DNA of 16,310 nt from an uncultured Spirochaetales bacterium (lineage in GTDB: Bacteria; Spirochaetota; Spirochaetia; Sphaerochaetales; Sphaerochaetaceae), in the NCBI GenBank assembly GCA_937902565.1, contig CALFMX010000048.1, positions 1 through 16,310 of the forward strand, written 5' to 3'. Under the pieces are notes generated by a model that was not told the origin of the DNA, made no database searches, and saw only the letters and a program-made list of their open reading frames with translations. Positions 6,622-12,456 of the stretch are shown here, piece by piece; the first letter of the stretch is position 1; the number at the start of each line of letters is the position of its first letter. The position numbers and the translations under genes were made by a program.

Positions 6622-6832
6622 CCGATTGCTATGCTGTCATCGACACAAATGTCCTTGTATCAGCCTTGTTATCCAAGCACGTGTCGTCTTGGATAAGGTG
6701 TTATCTGGGTAAGTCGTCCCTTTGTTGAACATTGATATCATCAAAGAGGATCAGGATGTTCTGAGAAGGAAGAAATTCAGTTTCCCAGAGGAACTGGTTG
6801 ATATACTCTTGGAGACAATTTGTGCGTACTAA
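6618..6832 (+). pseudogene. PIN-domain toxin, frameshifted and truncated
   Basis: It starts with the ATG that overlaps the antitoxin stop. The first 21 residues, MTDCYAVIDTNVLVSALLSK, carry the PIN-domain start with its first metal-binding aspartate (VIDTN). At about 6681 the frame shifts (VVLDKVLSG follows in another frame). A TAA at 6710-6712 stands where a lysine codon is expected, and then VVPLLNIDIIKEDQDVLRRK with KFSFPEELVDILLETI continues to 6829. The last ~60 residues of the family, with the remaining acidic residues, are missing because the recombinase remnant begins at that point on the other strand. PIN toxins are ribonucleases paired with RelB-like antitoxins; this one cannot work. 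Confidence 0.8.
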
Positions 6833-7189
6833 AACAGACTCCAGAACGATGCCCTCTGCACCTTCTGAAATAATTTCGGTTGCAGACACAACCTTCACGC
6901 CGTTTTCTTGCGTGTGGATTTGTACCTTGCGCTGTCATAACGGTTTCTAGCAAAGCGGTCAAGCTTTCAGACAATAACCATATCAAACAGCTTCTTGCTA
7001 CTGTACCTTAATCATATTTTGAAACTCCGGGCGGTTATCTGTTTTGGCAGAAAACGCACGGTCAATGTAGTGCTGCAAAACAATGATACCATTTTTCTCG
7101 GCAAAGACGGTACATTCACGAAGTTGTCCATCGATAGATTCTTCACGCTGAGAATTAGAACTGCATTTCGCATAAATCACAGCTTTCAA
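6827..7189 (-). pseudogene. Serine recombinase (resolvase type), degenerate
   Basis: From a TTG at 7189 the minus strand reads KAVIYAKCSSNSQREESIDG, then IDRAFSAKTDNRPEFQNMIK, the N-terminal catalytic domain of a large serine recombinase with its nucleophile region (YAKCSSNSQRE). It then needs a frameshift near 7000 to continue KKLFDMVIV, has a TGA where W is normal (V-stop-KLDRFARNRYDSA), and needs another shift near 6910 for NGVKVVSATEIISEGAEG. Homology ends at about 6827, so the long C-terminal DNA-binding part is absent. The start overlaps the stop of the KilA-N gene. Its composition and relatives resemble Clostridia/Lachnospiraceae transposons and differ from the flanking genome. Confidence 0.82.
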
Positions 7190-8049
7190 TGTTCGTCACC
7201 ACCCTCCGGCAATTCTTTTATTTTTTCAGCTTCGGTTAAAACCCTCAGTTGATATTCTGCAATTCTGCGAAGATTTTCAAAGCGTTCTACTTTGCTCATG
7301 CCACTCTTAATAAGTTCCGCATTATGTGTTTCAAGATTTGATAAAACTGTCAATTCGGATATAGATGCATAATCCCGAATGTTGCTGTTTTTTGCAAGTT
7401 CATGATTGGCATCTCGCCATGCCTTAGCTGTACAATTGAACAGAGCCACATTGAGAAGGTCGGCTTCGTCTGCATATACCAGCCATTCCATATTTTTTGT
7501 ATAATTGCTTTGCGGTAACACATAGTTTTTGACGGCATCTGTATGAATAAGATAATTGTTTTTGGATAAAAATCGTTTGGCATCCCACTCTAATTTCAGC
7601 CTGTCATTTTCGTCATCTTTTAGCCGCTGGTATTCTTTGAGAAGGTAAAGCTTGAAAATAGGGCTGATAGCGGAGCCAAATTCAAAAGCAATATCCTTGT
7701 GCGCATAGGTGCCGCCGTAGCGCCCAGCTTGTACATATATGCCAATAGCATGGGTTTTTGTTATCCATTCTTTTGCACTGAGAGTGAAGGTGTGAAGTCC
7801 GGCTTTGCTTCTAAAGTGGTCGAAATCGACCACTTTGAAATCCGGGTTATACATCAATTCCCAAGTACCCAAAAATTCCAATGTAGTGCGAGTGCGTAAC
7901 CAGTTTTTGATTACATCCGCAGCACGAGCTGCATCGGTTCGAGCCTTCGCCATGTCGGTCAGGCTGATGTAATCTTTCTGATCAATGCTCAAAATGGTAA
8001 CAGGAACATCTTGCACTGTTATGAGGGAGGTTTTCTTCGATTTACTCAT
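7186..8049 (-). CDS. KilA-N domain protein
   Basis: An intact 287-residue protein. The N-terminal two fifths match the KilA-N domain of phages and mobile elements: YISLTDMAKARTDAARAADV, KNWLRTRTTLEFLGTWE, and YGGTYAHKDIAFEFGSAISP. The remainder is helical (NDRLKLEWDAKRFLSKNNYL, then ELTVLSNLETHNAELIKSGM) and of unknown function. KilA-N domains are thought to bind DNA. It follows the XRE gene directly, with its ATG next to that stop codon, so both belong to one transcript from the promoter at 8427-8455. It is AT-richer than the chromosomal genes and is the best-preserved gene of the mobile remnant. What it does for the element is unknown. Confidence 0.82.
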   Translation of the reverse strand: MSKSKKTSLITVQDVPVTILSIDQKDYISLTDMAKARTDAARAADVIKNWLRTRTTLEFLGTWELMYNPDFKVVDFDHFRSKAGLHTFTLSAKEWITKTHAIGIYVQAGRYGGTYAHKDIAFEFGSAISPIFKLYLLKEYQRLKDDENDRLKLEWDAKRFLSKNNYLIHTDAVKNYVLPQSNYTKNMEWLVYADEADLLNVALFNCTAKAWRDANHELAKNSNIRDYASISELTVLSNLETHNAELIKSGMSKVERFENLRRIAEYQLRVLTEAEKIKELPEGGDEH

Positions 8050-8400
8050 TTAATCTCCCTCCTTCATCATTTGCAGCAGCATATCTTTCAGCTTACCGCT
8101 CATGGGGGATTTGGGGTCAAAGCACATTTCGATAAAATCCTGCATCTCTGCTGTGTTTTCAATTTTTGGCTTGAAATCATACAGCTTGCCCTGCGGTTTG
8201 TCTGTTCGCCCATAAATGTAATCTAACGAAACATCAAAATAATCAGCATAGGCTCCAAGTGTTTTATAAGAAGCCTCTGCTTGACCATTCTCATAGCGGT
8301 TTACTGCGGACTGAGTGATACCGAGTTTTCCGGCGAGTTCTTTCTGAGAGTGCTTTACGCTCTCTCTGAGAAGCTTCAATCTTTCTGCAACAATGCTCAG
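8050..8400 (-). CDS. XRE-family transcriptional repressor
   Basis: A helix-turn-helix regulator whose HTH reads SQKELAGKLGITQSAVNRYE, followed by a linker (YADYFDVSLDYIYGRTDKPQ) typical of Cro/CI-like repressors of mobile elements and a variable C-terminus. The TTG at 8379 would cut into helix 1. The frame continues upstream as SIVAERLKLLRES, which fits the family, and a strong Shine-Dalgarno (GGAGG, 8408-8412) sits seven bases before a CTG at 8398-8400. I therefore place the start at the CTG, which is rare but best supported. A perfect-spacing promoter and an 8-bp inverted repeat lie just upstream, suggesting self-repression. Confidence 0.85.
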   Translation of the reverse strand: MSIVAERLKLLRESVKHSQKELAGKLGITQSAVNRYENGQAEASYKTLGAYADYFDVSLDYIYGRTDKPQGKLYDFKPKIENTAEMQDFIEMCFDPKSPMSGKLKDMLLQMMKEGD

Positions 8401-8426
8401 GTGCTCACCTCCAATGTGACAATATA

Positions 8427-8455
8427 ATTATAGCCGAATATAGAAGCAATATCAA
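8427..8455 (-). promoter_or_regulatory. Promoter of the XRE-KilA-N operon
   Basis: On the minus strand: -35 TTGATA (8450-8455), a 17-bp spacer, -10 TATAAT (8427-8432). Start of transcription is near 8420, about 20 nt before the CTG start. Confidence 0.75.
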
Positions 8456-8474
8456 TTCTAATTTCAGCTATAAT
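8427..8474. promoter_or_regulatory. Inverted repeat, candidate XRE operator
   Basis: ATTATAGC (8427-8434) and GCTATAAT (8467-8474) are perfect inverted copies flanking the -35 box. The inner arm covers the -10. This placement suits autorepression by the XRE protein; that it binds here is inference. Confidence 0.45.
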
Positions 8475-8713
8475 AGGATTTGGTTTTGCGTTCAATACCT
8501 TACTTTCACCGTGTCCCCACCCTCTGGGGTTTCCAAAGAGGGAGCAACCCCATTTGGCACACACACGACCTTGCTTGCAAGGTGTATTGTGTTATACCTG
8601 CTGGCACGGCTGGCGGGGAAAACGGGGTGTGGTGTGTACACACAGCTGTTTCCCGAGTCAGGCAAGTGGATAGGTTTCGTAAACGGAAGTGAACAAAAAT
8701 CTGTCCCCCCGAT
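8475..8713. other. Non-coding, oriT-like segment of the mobile remnant
   Basis: About 240 bp without a believable gene. It holds a run rich in short inverted repeats: ACCTTGC-TT-GCAAGGT at 8568-8583, directly followed by GTATTGTGTTATACCTG (8584-8600), and a TGTGTACACA palindrome near 8635. An inverted repeat next to a TATACCTG-like sequence recalls transfer origins of MOBP-type mobilisable elements, whose nick site resembles YATCCTGY. No relaxase gene is present, so at most this is a relic. It could also be ordinary intergenic DNA. Confidence 0.3.
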
Positions 8714-8740
8714 AAAAAAACACCCTCCAAAAAGAGGGTG
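8714..8740 (-). terminator. Intrinsic terminator after tRNA-Leu
   Basis: On the minus strand CACCCTC (8740-8734), loop TTTTTG, GAGGGTG (8727-8721), then seven T (8720-8714). It lies about 35 nt past the 3' end of the tRNA and should end that transcript. Confidence 0.85.
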
Positions 8741-8773
8741 AAAAAGTTGGTAAATCCTTTATTGGTAATAATT

Positions 8774-8857
8774 TGCCGAAAGCGGGAATTGAACCCGCAC
8801 GCCCTTGCGAGCAAGGGATTTTAAGTCCCTTGTGTCTACCTATTCCACCATTTCGGC
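8774..8857 (-). tRNA. tRNA-Leu (anticodon UAA)
   Basis: An 84-nt gene. The acceptor arms GCCGAAA and TTTCGGC pair perfectly. The anticodon stem AGGGA/TCCCT holds the loop CTTAAAA with anticodon TAA (8821-8823 on the opposite strand). A long variable arm (GCTCGCAAGGGC region) shows a class II tRNA, and the T arm GCGGGTTCAATTCCCGC is intact. The discriminator base is A and CCA is not encoded. It starts six bases after the stop of the membrane-protein gene, so the two are probably co-transcribed and separated by processing. Its 3' end faces the mobile remnant, as at many integration sites, but I see no duplicated 3' end elsewhere. Confidence 0.96.
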
Positions 8858-8863
8858 GAAGAG

Positions 8864-9322
8864 TCAATCCTCTTCTATCTGCAGGATCGTTGCATCGGTC
8901 TTGACCGGGATGAGGCGCTTGATGAACGACTGGGTGCCGACGTAGGTCTTCTTGAACTCCTCCTCGCTCTCCTTGAGGGCGGATTGCCAGGCAGCGCCGA
9001 AACCGGGGCTGTTGATCGTCAGCCGGTCCACGGCCGTCTGATAGACGTTGAGGCGGGCGATCTCCTTGCGTCCGGGCTTCTGAGAGTAGGTGTTGACCGT
9101 GATCCGCAGGTTCTCGTTCTGCTTCTTCAGCTCCTCGTTCTCAGCCCTGACCTTCGACAGGCCATCGCTTTCGAGGTCCATACGGTCAGCAAGCATCATC
9201 TTCAGGCGCTCCTGCTCCTTGGTAGCCGCTTTCTTATCCCCGCTGCGCTTGATGGCCATGATGATCAAGACTATAAGGGCCACGACCAATCCGATGCCCA
9301 GTCCTATTGCAAAGTTCTTCAT
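8864..9322 (-). CDS. Membrane-anchored coiled-coil protein, unknown function
   Basis: A 152-residue protein not matched to any characterised family. Residues 4-24 (FAIGLGIGLVVALIVLIIMA) form one membrane helix, followed by a basic stretch (IKRSGDKK) expected on the cytoplasmic side. Residues 34-77 are a charged coiled coil, and the C-terminal half is soluble (KPGRKEIARLNVYQTAVDRL; SPGFGAAWQSALKESEEEFK). The start ATG has AGAGGAG six bases upstream. A likely promoter is at 9351-9379. The tRNA-Leu follows six bases after the stop. A role at the envelope is a guess from topology only. Confidence 0.75.
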   Translation of the reverse strand: MKNFAIGLGIGLVVALIVLIIMAIKRSGDKKAATKEQERLKMMLADRMDLESDGLSKVRAENEELKKQNENLRITVNTYSQKPGRKEIARLNVYQTAVDRLTINSPGFGAAWQSALKESEEEFKKTYVGTQSFIKRLIPVKTDATILQIEED

Positions 9323-9350
9323 GCAAGGCTCCTCTCTCTATCTGAACGAA

Positions 9351-9379
9351 AAGGTACTGTAACCCCTCTCTTTTGTCAA
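9351..9379 (-). promoter_or_regulatory. Possible promoter of the membrane protein and tRNA-Leu
   Basis: On the minus strand a perfect -35 TTGACA (9374-9379), a 17-bp spacer, and a weak -10 TACCTT (9351-9356). It lies directly after the thrC stop. The poor -10 keeps the call tentative. Confidence 0.4.
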
Positions 9380-9384
9380 AGCCA

Positions 9385-10611
9385 TCACAGAGAAAACCGC
9401 GCCTTCATGGCAGCGACCGAATTCTCGATGGCGGCAGGGATTTCGATCCGTCCGTCAAAGGCCGCCATATCCTTGAACCCGGTGCCGGTGAGCAGCGCAC
9501 AGACCTCGACCTCTTCGCCAAAGCGGTCGAGCAGCATCTGCTGGTCGCTCTTGAGGGCCGCCCAGGCGCATGCAGCGGCGGGTTCGACGAAGACGCCGGC
9601 CTCTTTTGCCAGCTCAAGCTGCGCCTCGAGGATTTCATGATCGGCGACCTCGGTCGCCCACCCCTCGCTCTCGGAGATGTAGCGCACCGCCATCCGTCCG
9701 TTTGCCGGGCTCTCCACGCTGATCGAGTCGGCCCTGGTCGTTGCCTTGGCCAGGTTGGTGAACTCTTGTGTCTGCCAGGCGTGGGCGATGGCGTTGCTCT
9801 CTCTCGATTGGGCCGCCACCAGGTGGGGGATCTTTGCGATCAGGCCCGCCTGCTTGAGGTCATAGAAGCCCTTGTAGACACCGGCGAAGATGCACCCGTC
9901 ACCGACCGGGACATAGACGACATCGGGGACGGTTCTGCCCATCTGGAGAAAGAGCTCGATGGAGACGCTCTTCTTCCCCTCGATGGTCATCGGGTTGTAG
10001 GCGGTGTTGCGGTTGATGCCACCCGCCTCCTTGGTGTAGGCGATCGAGAGGGCGAAGGCGTCATCGTAGCTGCCGTCGACCGGTACGACCGTCGCCCCGT
10101 AGAGGACGCTCTGCATCAGCTTGTTGAGCGGGGCGCTCTTGGGGACGAAGAGGATGATCTCAAGGCCGTAGGCCGCCCCGGCACAGCTCATCGCGGCCCC
10201 GGCATTGCCGGTGGAGGCGAGGGCGATGCGGCTCTCCTTGTGGTGGAGGGCCTGGGCAGCGATCAGTTGGCTCGCCCGGTCCTTGAAGGAGCCCGAGGGG
10301 AGGGAGCCATCGAGCTTGAAGGTCAGATTCTTCAGCCCATACTCATCGGAGAGCCGCTGTGGTTCCACGATGGGGGTATTGCCCACCGGATAGGCGGCGG
10401 GGTGGGGTATCTCGTAGGGGAGGAAATCTCCAACCGTGAGCCTCTTCTTCCGTTTCAAGCTCCTGAGGTACTCTTCATCGAGCTTGACGATGACGTTGCC
10501 CTTGGAGAATGAGGTGCCGTCGTTGAGGGCGGCGCACTTGGGGCATTGGTAGAAGATCTCATCCGTCTCGTAGATTGCATGGCAGTCACTGCACTCGTAT
10601 ACAAATTTCAT
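9385..10611 (-). CDS. thrC: Threonine synthase
   Basis: A 408-residue fold-type-II PLP enzyme that converts O-phosphohomoserine to threonine and phosphate in the cytoplasm. An N-terminal zinc-ribbon-like segment (C7, C10, C23, C26: YECSDC...YQCPKC) is followed by the PLP lysine K110 in SLPSGSFKDRA, an ALASTGNAGAAMSCAGAAYG cofactor loop, and PVGDGCIFAGVYKGF, all typical of the class with an N-terminal zinc ribbon. A longer frame reaches 10716, but the ATG at 10611 has AAGGAG eight bases upstream and begins exactly with the ribbon. It lies downstream of another PLP enzyme gene, with a terminator-like hairpin between them at 10632-10656. Given its place beside ygfK/ssnA, a catabolic ammonia-lyase-like role is possible, but the sequence looks like a normal threonine synthase. 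Confidence 0.88.
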   Translation of the reverse strand: MKFVYECSDCHAIYETDEIFYQCPKCAALNDGTSFSKGNVIVKLDEEYLRSLKRKKRLTVGDFLPYEIPHPAAYPVGNTPIVEPQRLSDEYGLKNLTFKLDGSLPSGSFKDRASQLIAAQALHHKESRIALASTGNAGAAMSCAGAAYGLEIILFVPKSAPLNKLMQSVLYGATVVPVDGSYDDAFALSIAYTKEAGGINRNTAYNPMTIEGKKSVSIELFLQMGRTVPDVVYVPVGDGCIFAGVYKGFYDLKQAGLIAKIPHLVAAQSRESNAIAHAWQTQEFTNLAKATTRADSISVESPANGRMAVRYISESEGWATEVADHEILEAQLELAKEAGVFVEPAAACAWAALKSDQQMLLDRFGEEVEVCALLTGTGFKDMAAFDGRIEIPAAIENSVAAMKARFSL

Positions 10612-10630
10612 CTCGTGTGCTCCTTCATTA

Positions 10631-10656
10631 AAAAGCCGGACCATTGGCCCGGCTTT
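10631..10656 (-). terminator. Terminator-like hairpin between the two PLP genes
   Basis: On the minus strand AAAGCCGG, a nine-base loop, CCGGCTTT, then two further T: five Us in all, three of them inside the stem. It begins 17 bases after the stop of the upstream gene and ends just before the thrC ribosome-binding site (10620-10625). With so short a U-run it may only reduce read-through. Confidence 0.6.
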
Positions 10657-10672
10657 CAAAAGATGGTGTGGC

Positions 10673-12142
10673 CTACGGGGCCAGGACCTCCTTGTTGAAT
10701 GAATCGATGAGGGCATCGATCTGGTCAGCCAAAGCCGGGATTTCGGTCCAGTAGGTGCGGTCGTACCATTGGGCGTTGAGCTCGTCGTACGTCCGTCCCT
10801 GCTGTTCGACCCATGTATAGTACTTCAGGTTATGCACCCTCAGTCTTTCATAGTAGGTCAGCTCCAGCACGCCGTCAATCGCCTGGTGGTGGAGACACCC
10901 TGCCAGGGCACGAGCCGCTGCCAGCTCATCGAACTCGCCCTGGATTTCCGCCTGCTCGGTGACGCGGGAGGTGTACATCTCCTCACTGTCGGTCAGGAGG
11001 GTGAAGATCACATCATCCTCGTCCATCTCGTAGTACTTGGCCATCTTGATGGATGCAAGGATGTTGCCTAAGCCGCTGATCCCGTAGAGCGGGAAGTTGG
11101 CGATGTCCTCCTCTGCAATGCCGATCTTGCGCAGGTACTCGATGCCGGCCGGTTCGTTGAAGAGGCGCAGGAGGTCCATGCAGTCCTGGTCATCGATTGC
11201 GATGATCATGTCGGTGTTCTTGACGTTGTGGACCCAGGGCACGTGCTTGTCGCCGATCCCCTCGATGCGGTGTGCCCCGAAGCCGTTTCTCAGCAGGGTC
11301 GGGCACTGCAACGCCTCGACGGCGGCAATCTTGATGTTGGGATAGTGCAGCTTCAGGAAATCGCCTGCGGCGATGGTGCCGCCGCTCCCGGTTGCCGAGA
11401 CCAGGCCACGTACCCGTTCAGGAGCGATCTTCTCGACCTCGTCGATGACCTCCATGATGGCGCCGCCGGTGATCTTGTAGTGCCAGAGGTAGTTCCCGAA
11501 CTCCTCGAACTGGTTGAAGATGACGATGTGGTGGCCCCGCTCGGCATCGAGCTCATGGCACTTGTCGAAGATCTCCTTGACGTTTGACTCCCCGCCCGGG
11601 GTGGAGATGACCTCGCCGGCGATTTTCTTGAGCCAGTCGAAGCGCTCCTTGCTCATCTCTGCGGGGAGGATGGCGATCGATTGGCAGCCGAGCAATGCGG
11701 CGTTGTACGCCCCACCACGGCAGTAGTTGCCCGTCGATGGCCAGACGGCCTGCTGGTTGACCGAGTCGAAGTTGCCCGATACGAGGGCAGGGGCGAGGCA
11801 GCCATAGGTCGCACCGACCTTGTGTGCGCCGGTGGGGAACCATTTGCCGACCAGGCAGAAGATCCTGGCCTTGACGCCGGTCAGCTCGCGGGGGACCTCA
11901 ATATAGTTGACTCCACCGAAGGCGCCGCCATCCTTTGTAGGCTCGTTCTTCCAGGTGATCCTGAAGAGATTCAGGGGGTCGACGTCCCACAATCCGGTGT
12001 GCTTGAGTTTTTCCTTGATATCAGCAGGGATTGTAGAGGGGTCGGCCATCTGTGCGAAGGTGGGAAGCACGATCCCCTTCTCTCTGCATCGCTGGATATT
12101 CCGTGCACGAACTTCCTCATTAACACTCAAATTGATTAGCAT
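10673..12142 (-). CDS. Fold-type-II PLP-dependent enzyme (TrpB/cysteine synthase-like), substrate unknown
   Basis: A 489-residue PLP enzyme. The lysine motif is PTGAHKVGA (K108), close to the HTGAHK of tryptophan synthase beta; PSTGNYCRGGAYNAALLGC is the asparagine loop, and LVSATGSGGTIAAGD the phosphate-binding loop. At about 490 residues it is longer than cysteine synthases (about 310) and TrpB (about 400) and has an extra C-terminal helical part rich in Tyr and Trp. It is not YgeX (2,3-diaminopropionate ammonia-lyase), which is shorter with other motifs, but it may play a similar part next to ygfK. Two ATGs stand in tandem; the second (12142) has GGAGG six bases upstream and is preferred over 12145. 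It is transcribed divergently from ygfK, and thrC follows. Confidence 0.78.
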   Translation of the reverse strand: MLINLSVNEEVRARNIQRCREKGIVLPTFAQMADPSTIPADIKEKLKHTGLWDVDPLNLFRITWKNEPTKDGGAFGGVNYIEVPRELTGVKARIFCLVGKWFPTGAHKVGATYGCLAPALVSGNFDSVNQQAVWPSTGNYCRGGAYNAALLGCQSIAILPAEMSKERFDWLKKIAGEVISTPGGESNVKEIFDKCHELDAERGHHIVIFNQFEEFGNYLWHYKITGGAIMEVIDEVEKIAPERVRGLVSATGSGGTIAAGDFLKLHYPNIKIAAVEALQCPTLLRNGFGAHRIEGIGDKHVPWVHNVKNTDMIIAIDDQDCMDLLRLFNEPAGIEYLRKIGIAEEDIANFPLYGISGLGNILASIKMAKYYEMDEDDVIFTLLTDSEEMYTSRVTEQAEIQGEFDELAAARALAGCLHHQAIDGVLELTYYERLRVHNLKYYTWVEQQGRTYDELNAQWYDRTYWTEIPALADQIDALIDSFNKEVLAP

Positions 12143-12184
12143 CATACGCCTCCATGACTGTGTGATAGCGCTCTAGTTTTTAAA

Positions 12185-12212
12185 AGTATAGCCCACCATT
12201 GAAAAAAGTAAA
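12185..12212 (-). promoter_or_regulatory. Promoter of the PLP enzyme gene
   Basis: On the minus strand: -35 TTTACT (12207-12212), a 16-bp spacer, -10 TATACT (12185-12190). Transcription starts near 12178, about 35 nt before the start codon. Confidence 0.55.
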
Positions 12213-12381
12213 GAAGAATTCGTTTCAGTTGAATTTATTGAAAACAATTTGCGTAAAGACCAAATATAGGTATATAATTTTATGGTATCGCATGGTTTCC
12301 TTGGAAAAAATCATGTGGTGAACAACGGGTCCCCCTAGGGGATATGAGGTGCAGATTTGTTGCAAGATGTTGCAAAAATGA
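12213..12381. other. AT-rich centre of the divergent control region
   Basis: Between the two outward promoters lie about 170 bp with no gene. Two TTGCAA palindromes stand 10 bp apart (12360-12365, 12370-12375), just upstream of the ygfK -35. CCCCTAGGGG (12332-12341) is a perfect 10-bp palindrome. These could be regulator sites. No regulator gene is in the window. Confidence 0.5.
12360..12375. promoter_or_regulatory. Paired TTGCAA sites upstream of the ygfK promoter
   Basis: TTGCAA-GATG-TTGCAA: two palindromic hexamers one helical turn apart, ending six bases before the -35 box. That is a usual place for an activator. Which protein binds is unknown. Confidence 0.4.
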
Positions 12382-12409
12382 TTGACTTCCAGCTAATCTG
12401 CATTAGAAT
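12382..12409 (+). promoter_or_regulatory. Promoter of ygfK-ssnA
   Basis: -35 TTGACT (12382-12387), a 16-bp spacer, -10 TAGAAT (12404-12409), each differing from consensus by one base. Transcription starts near 12416, immediately before a CCCCC-N7-GGGGG hairpin at 12419-12435 in the leader. Confidence 0.7.
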
Positions 12410-12418
12410 GGCTATGGG

Positions 12419-12435
12419 CCCCCAGCATGCGGGGG
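12419..12435 (+). other. 5'-leader hairpin of ygfK mRNA
   Basis: CCCCC (12419-12423), loop AGCATGC, GGGGG (12431-12435), about three bases from the predicted 5' end and 11 bases before the Shine-Dalgarno. It may protect the 5' end. It has no U-run, so it is not a terminator. Confidence 0.45.
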
Positions 12436-12456
12436 AAACCCTATCTAGGAGTGAGT

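Noticed and set aside
8774..8857. A duplicated tRNA-Leu 3' end marking an attachment site of the mobile remnant
   Set aside because: I found no second copy of the tRNA 3' end in 6300-8770. The recombinase is of the serine type, which does not usually use tRNA ends.
9373..10512. A 379-residue open frame antisense to thrC
   Set aside because: A shadow of the threonine synthase coding strand; composition is driven by the sense codons.
12332..12341. CCCCTAGGGG as a terminator stem
   Set aside because: No loop and no T-run; treated only as a palindrome in the control region.
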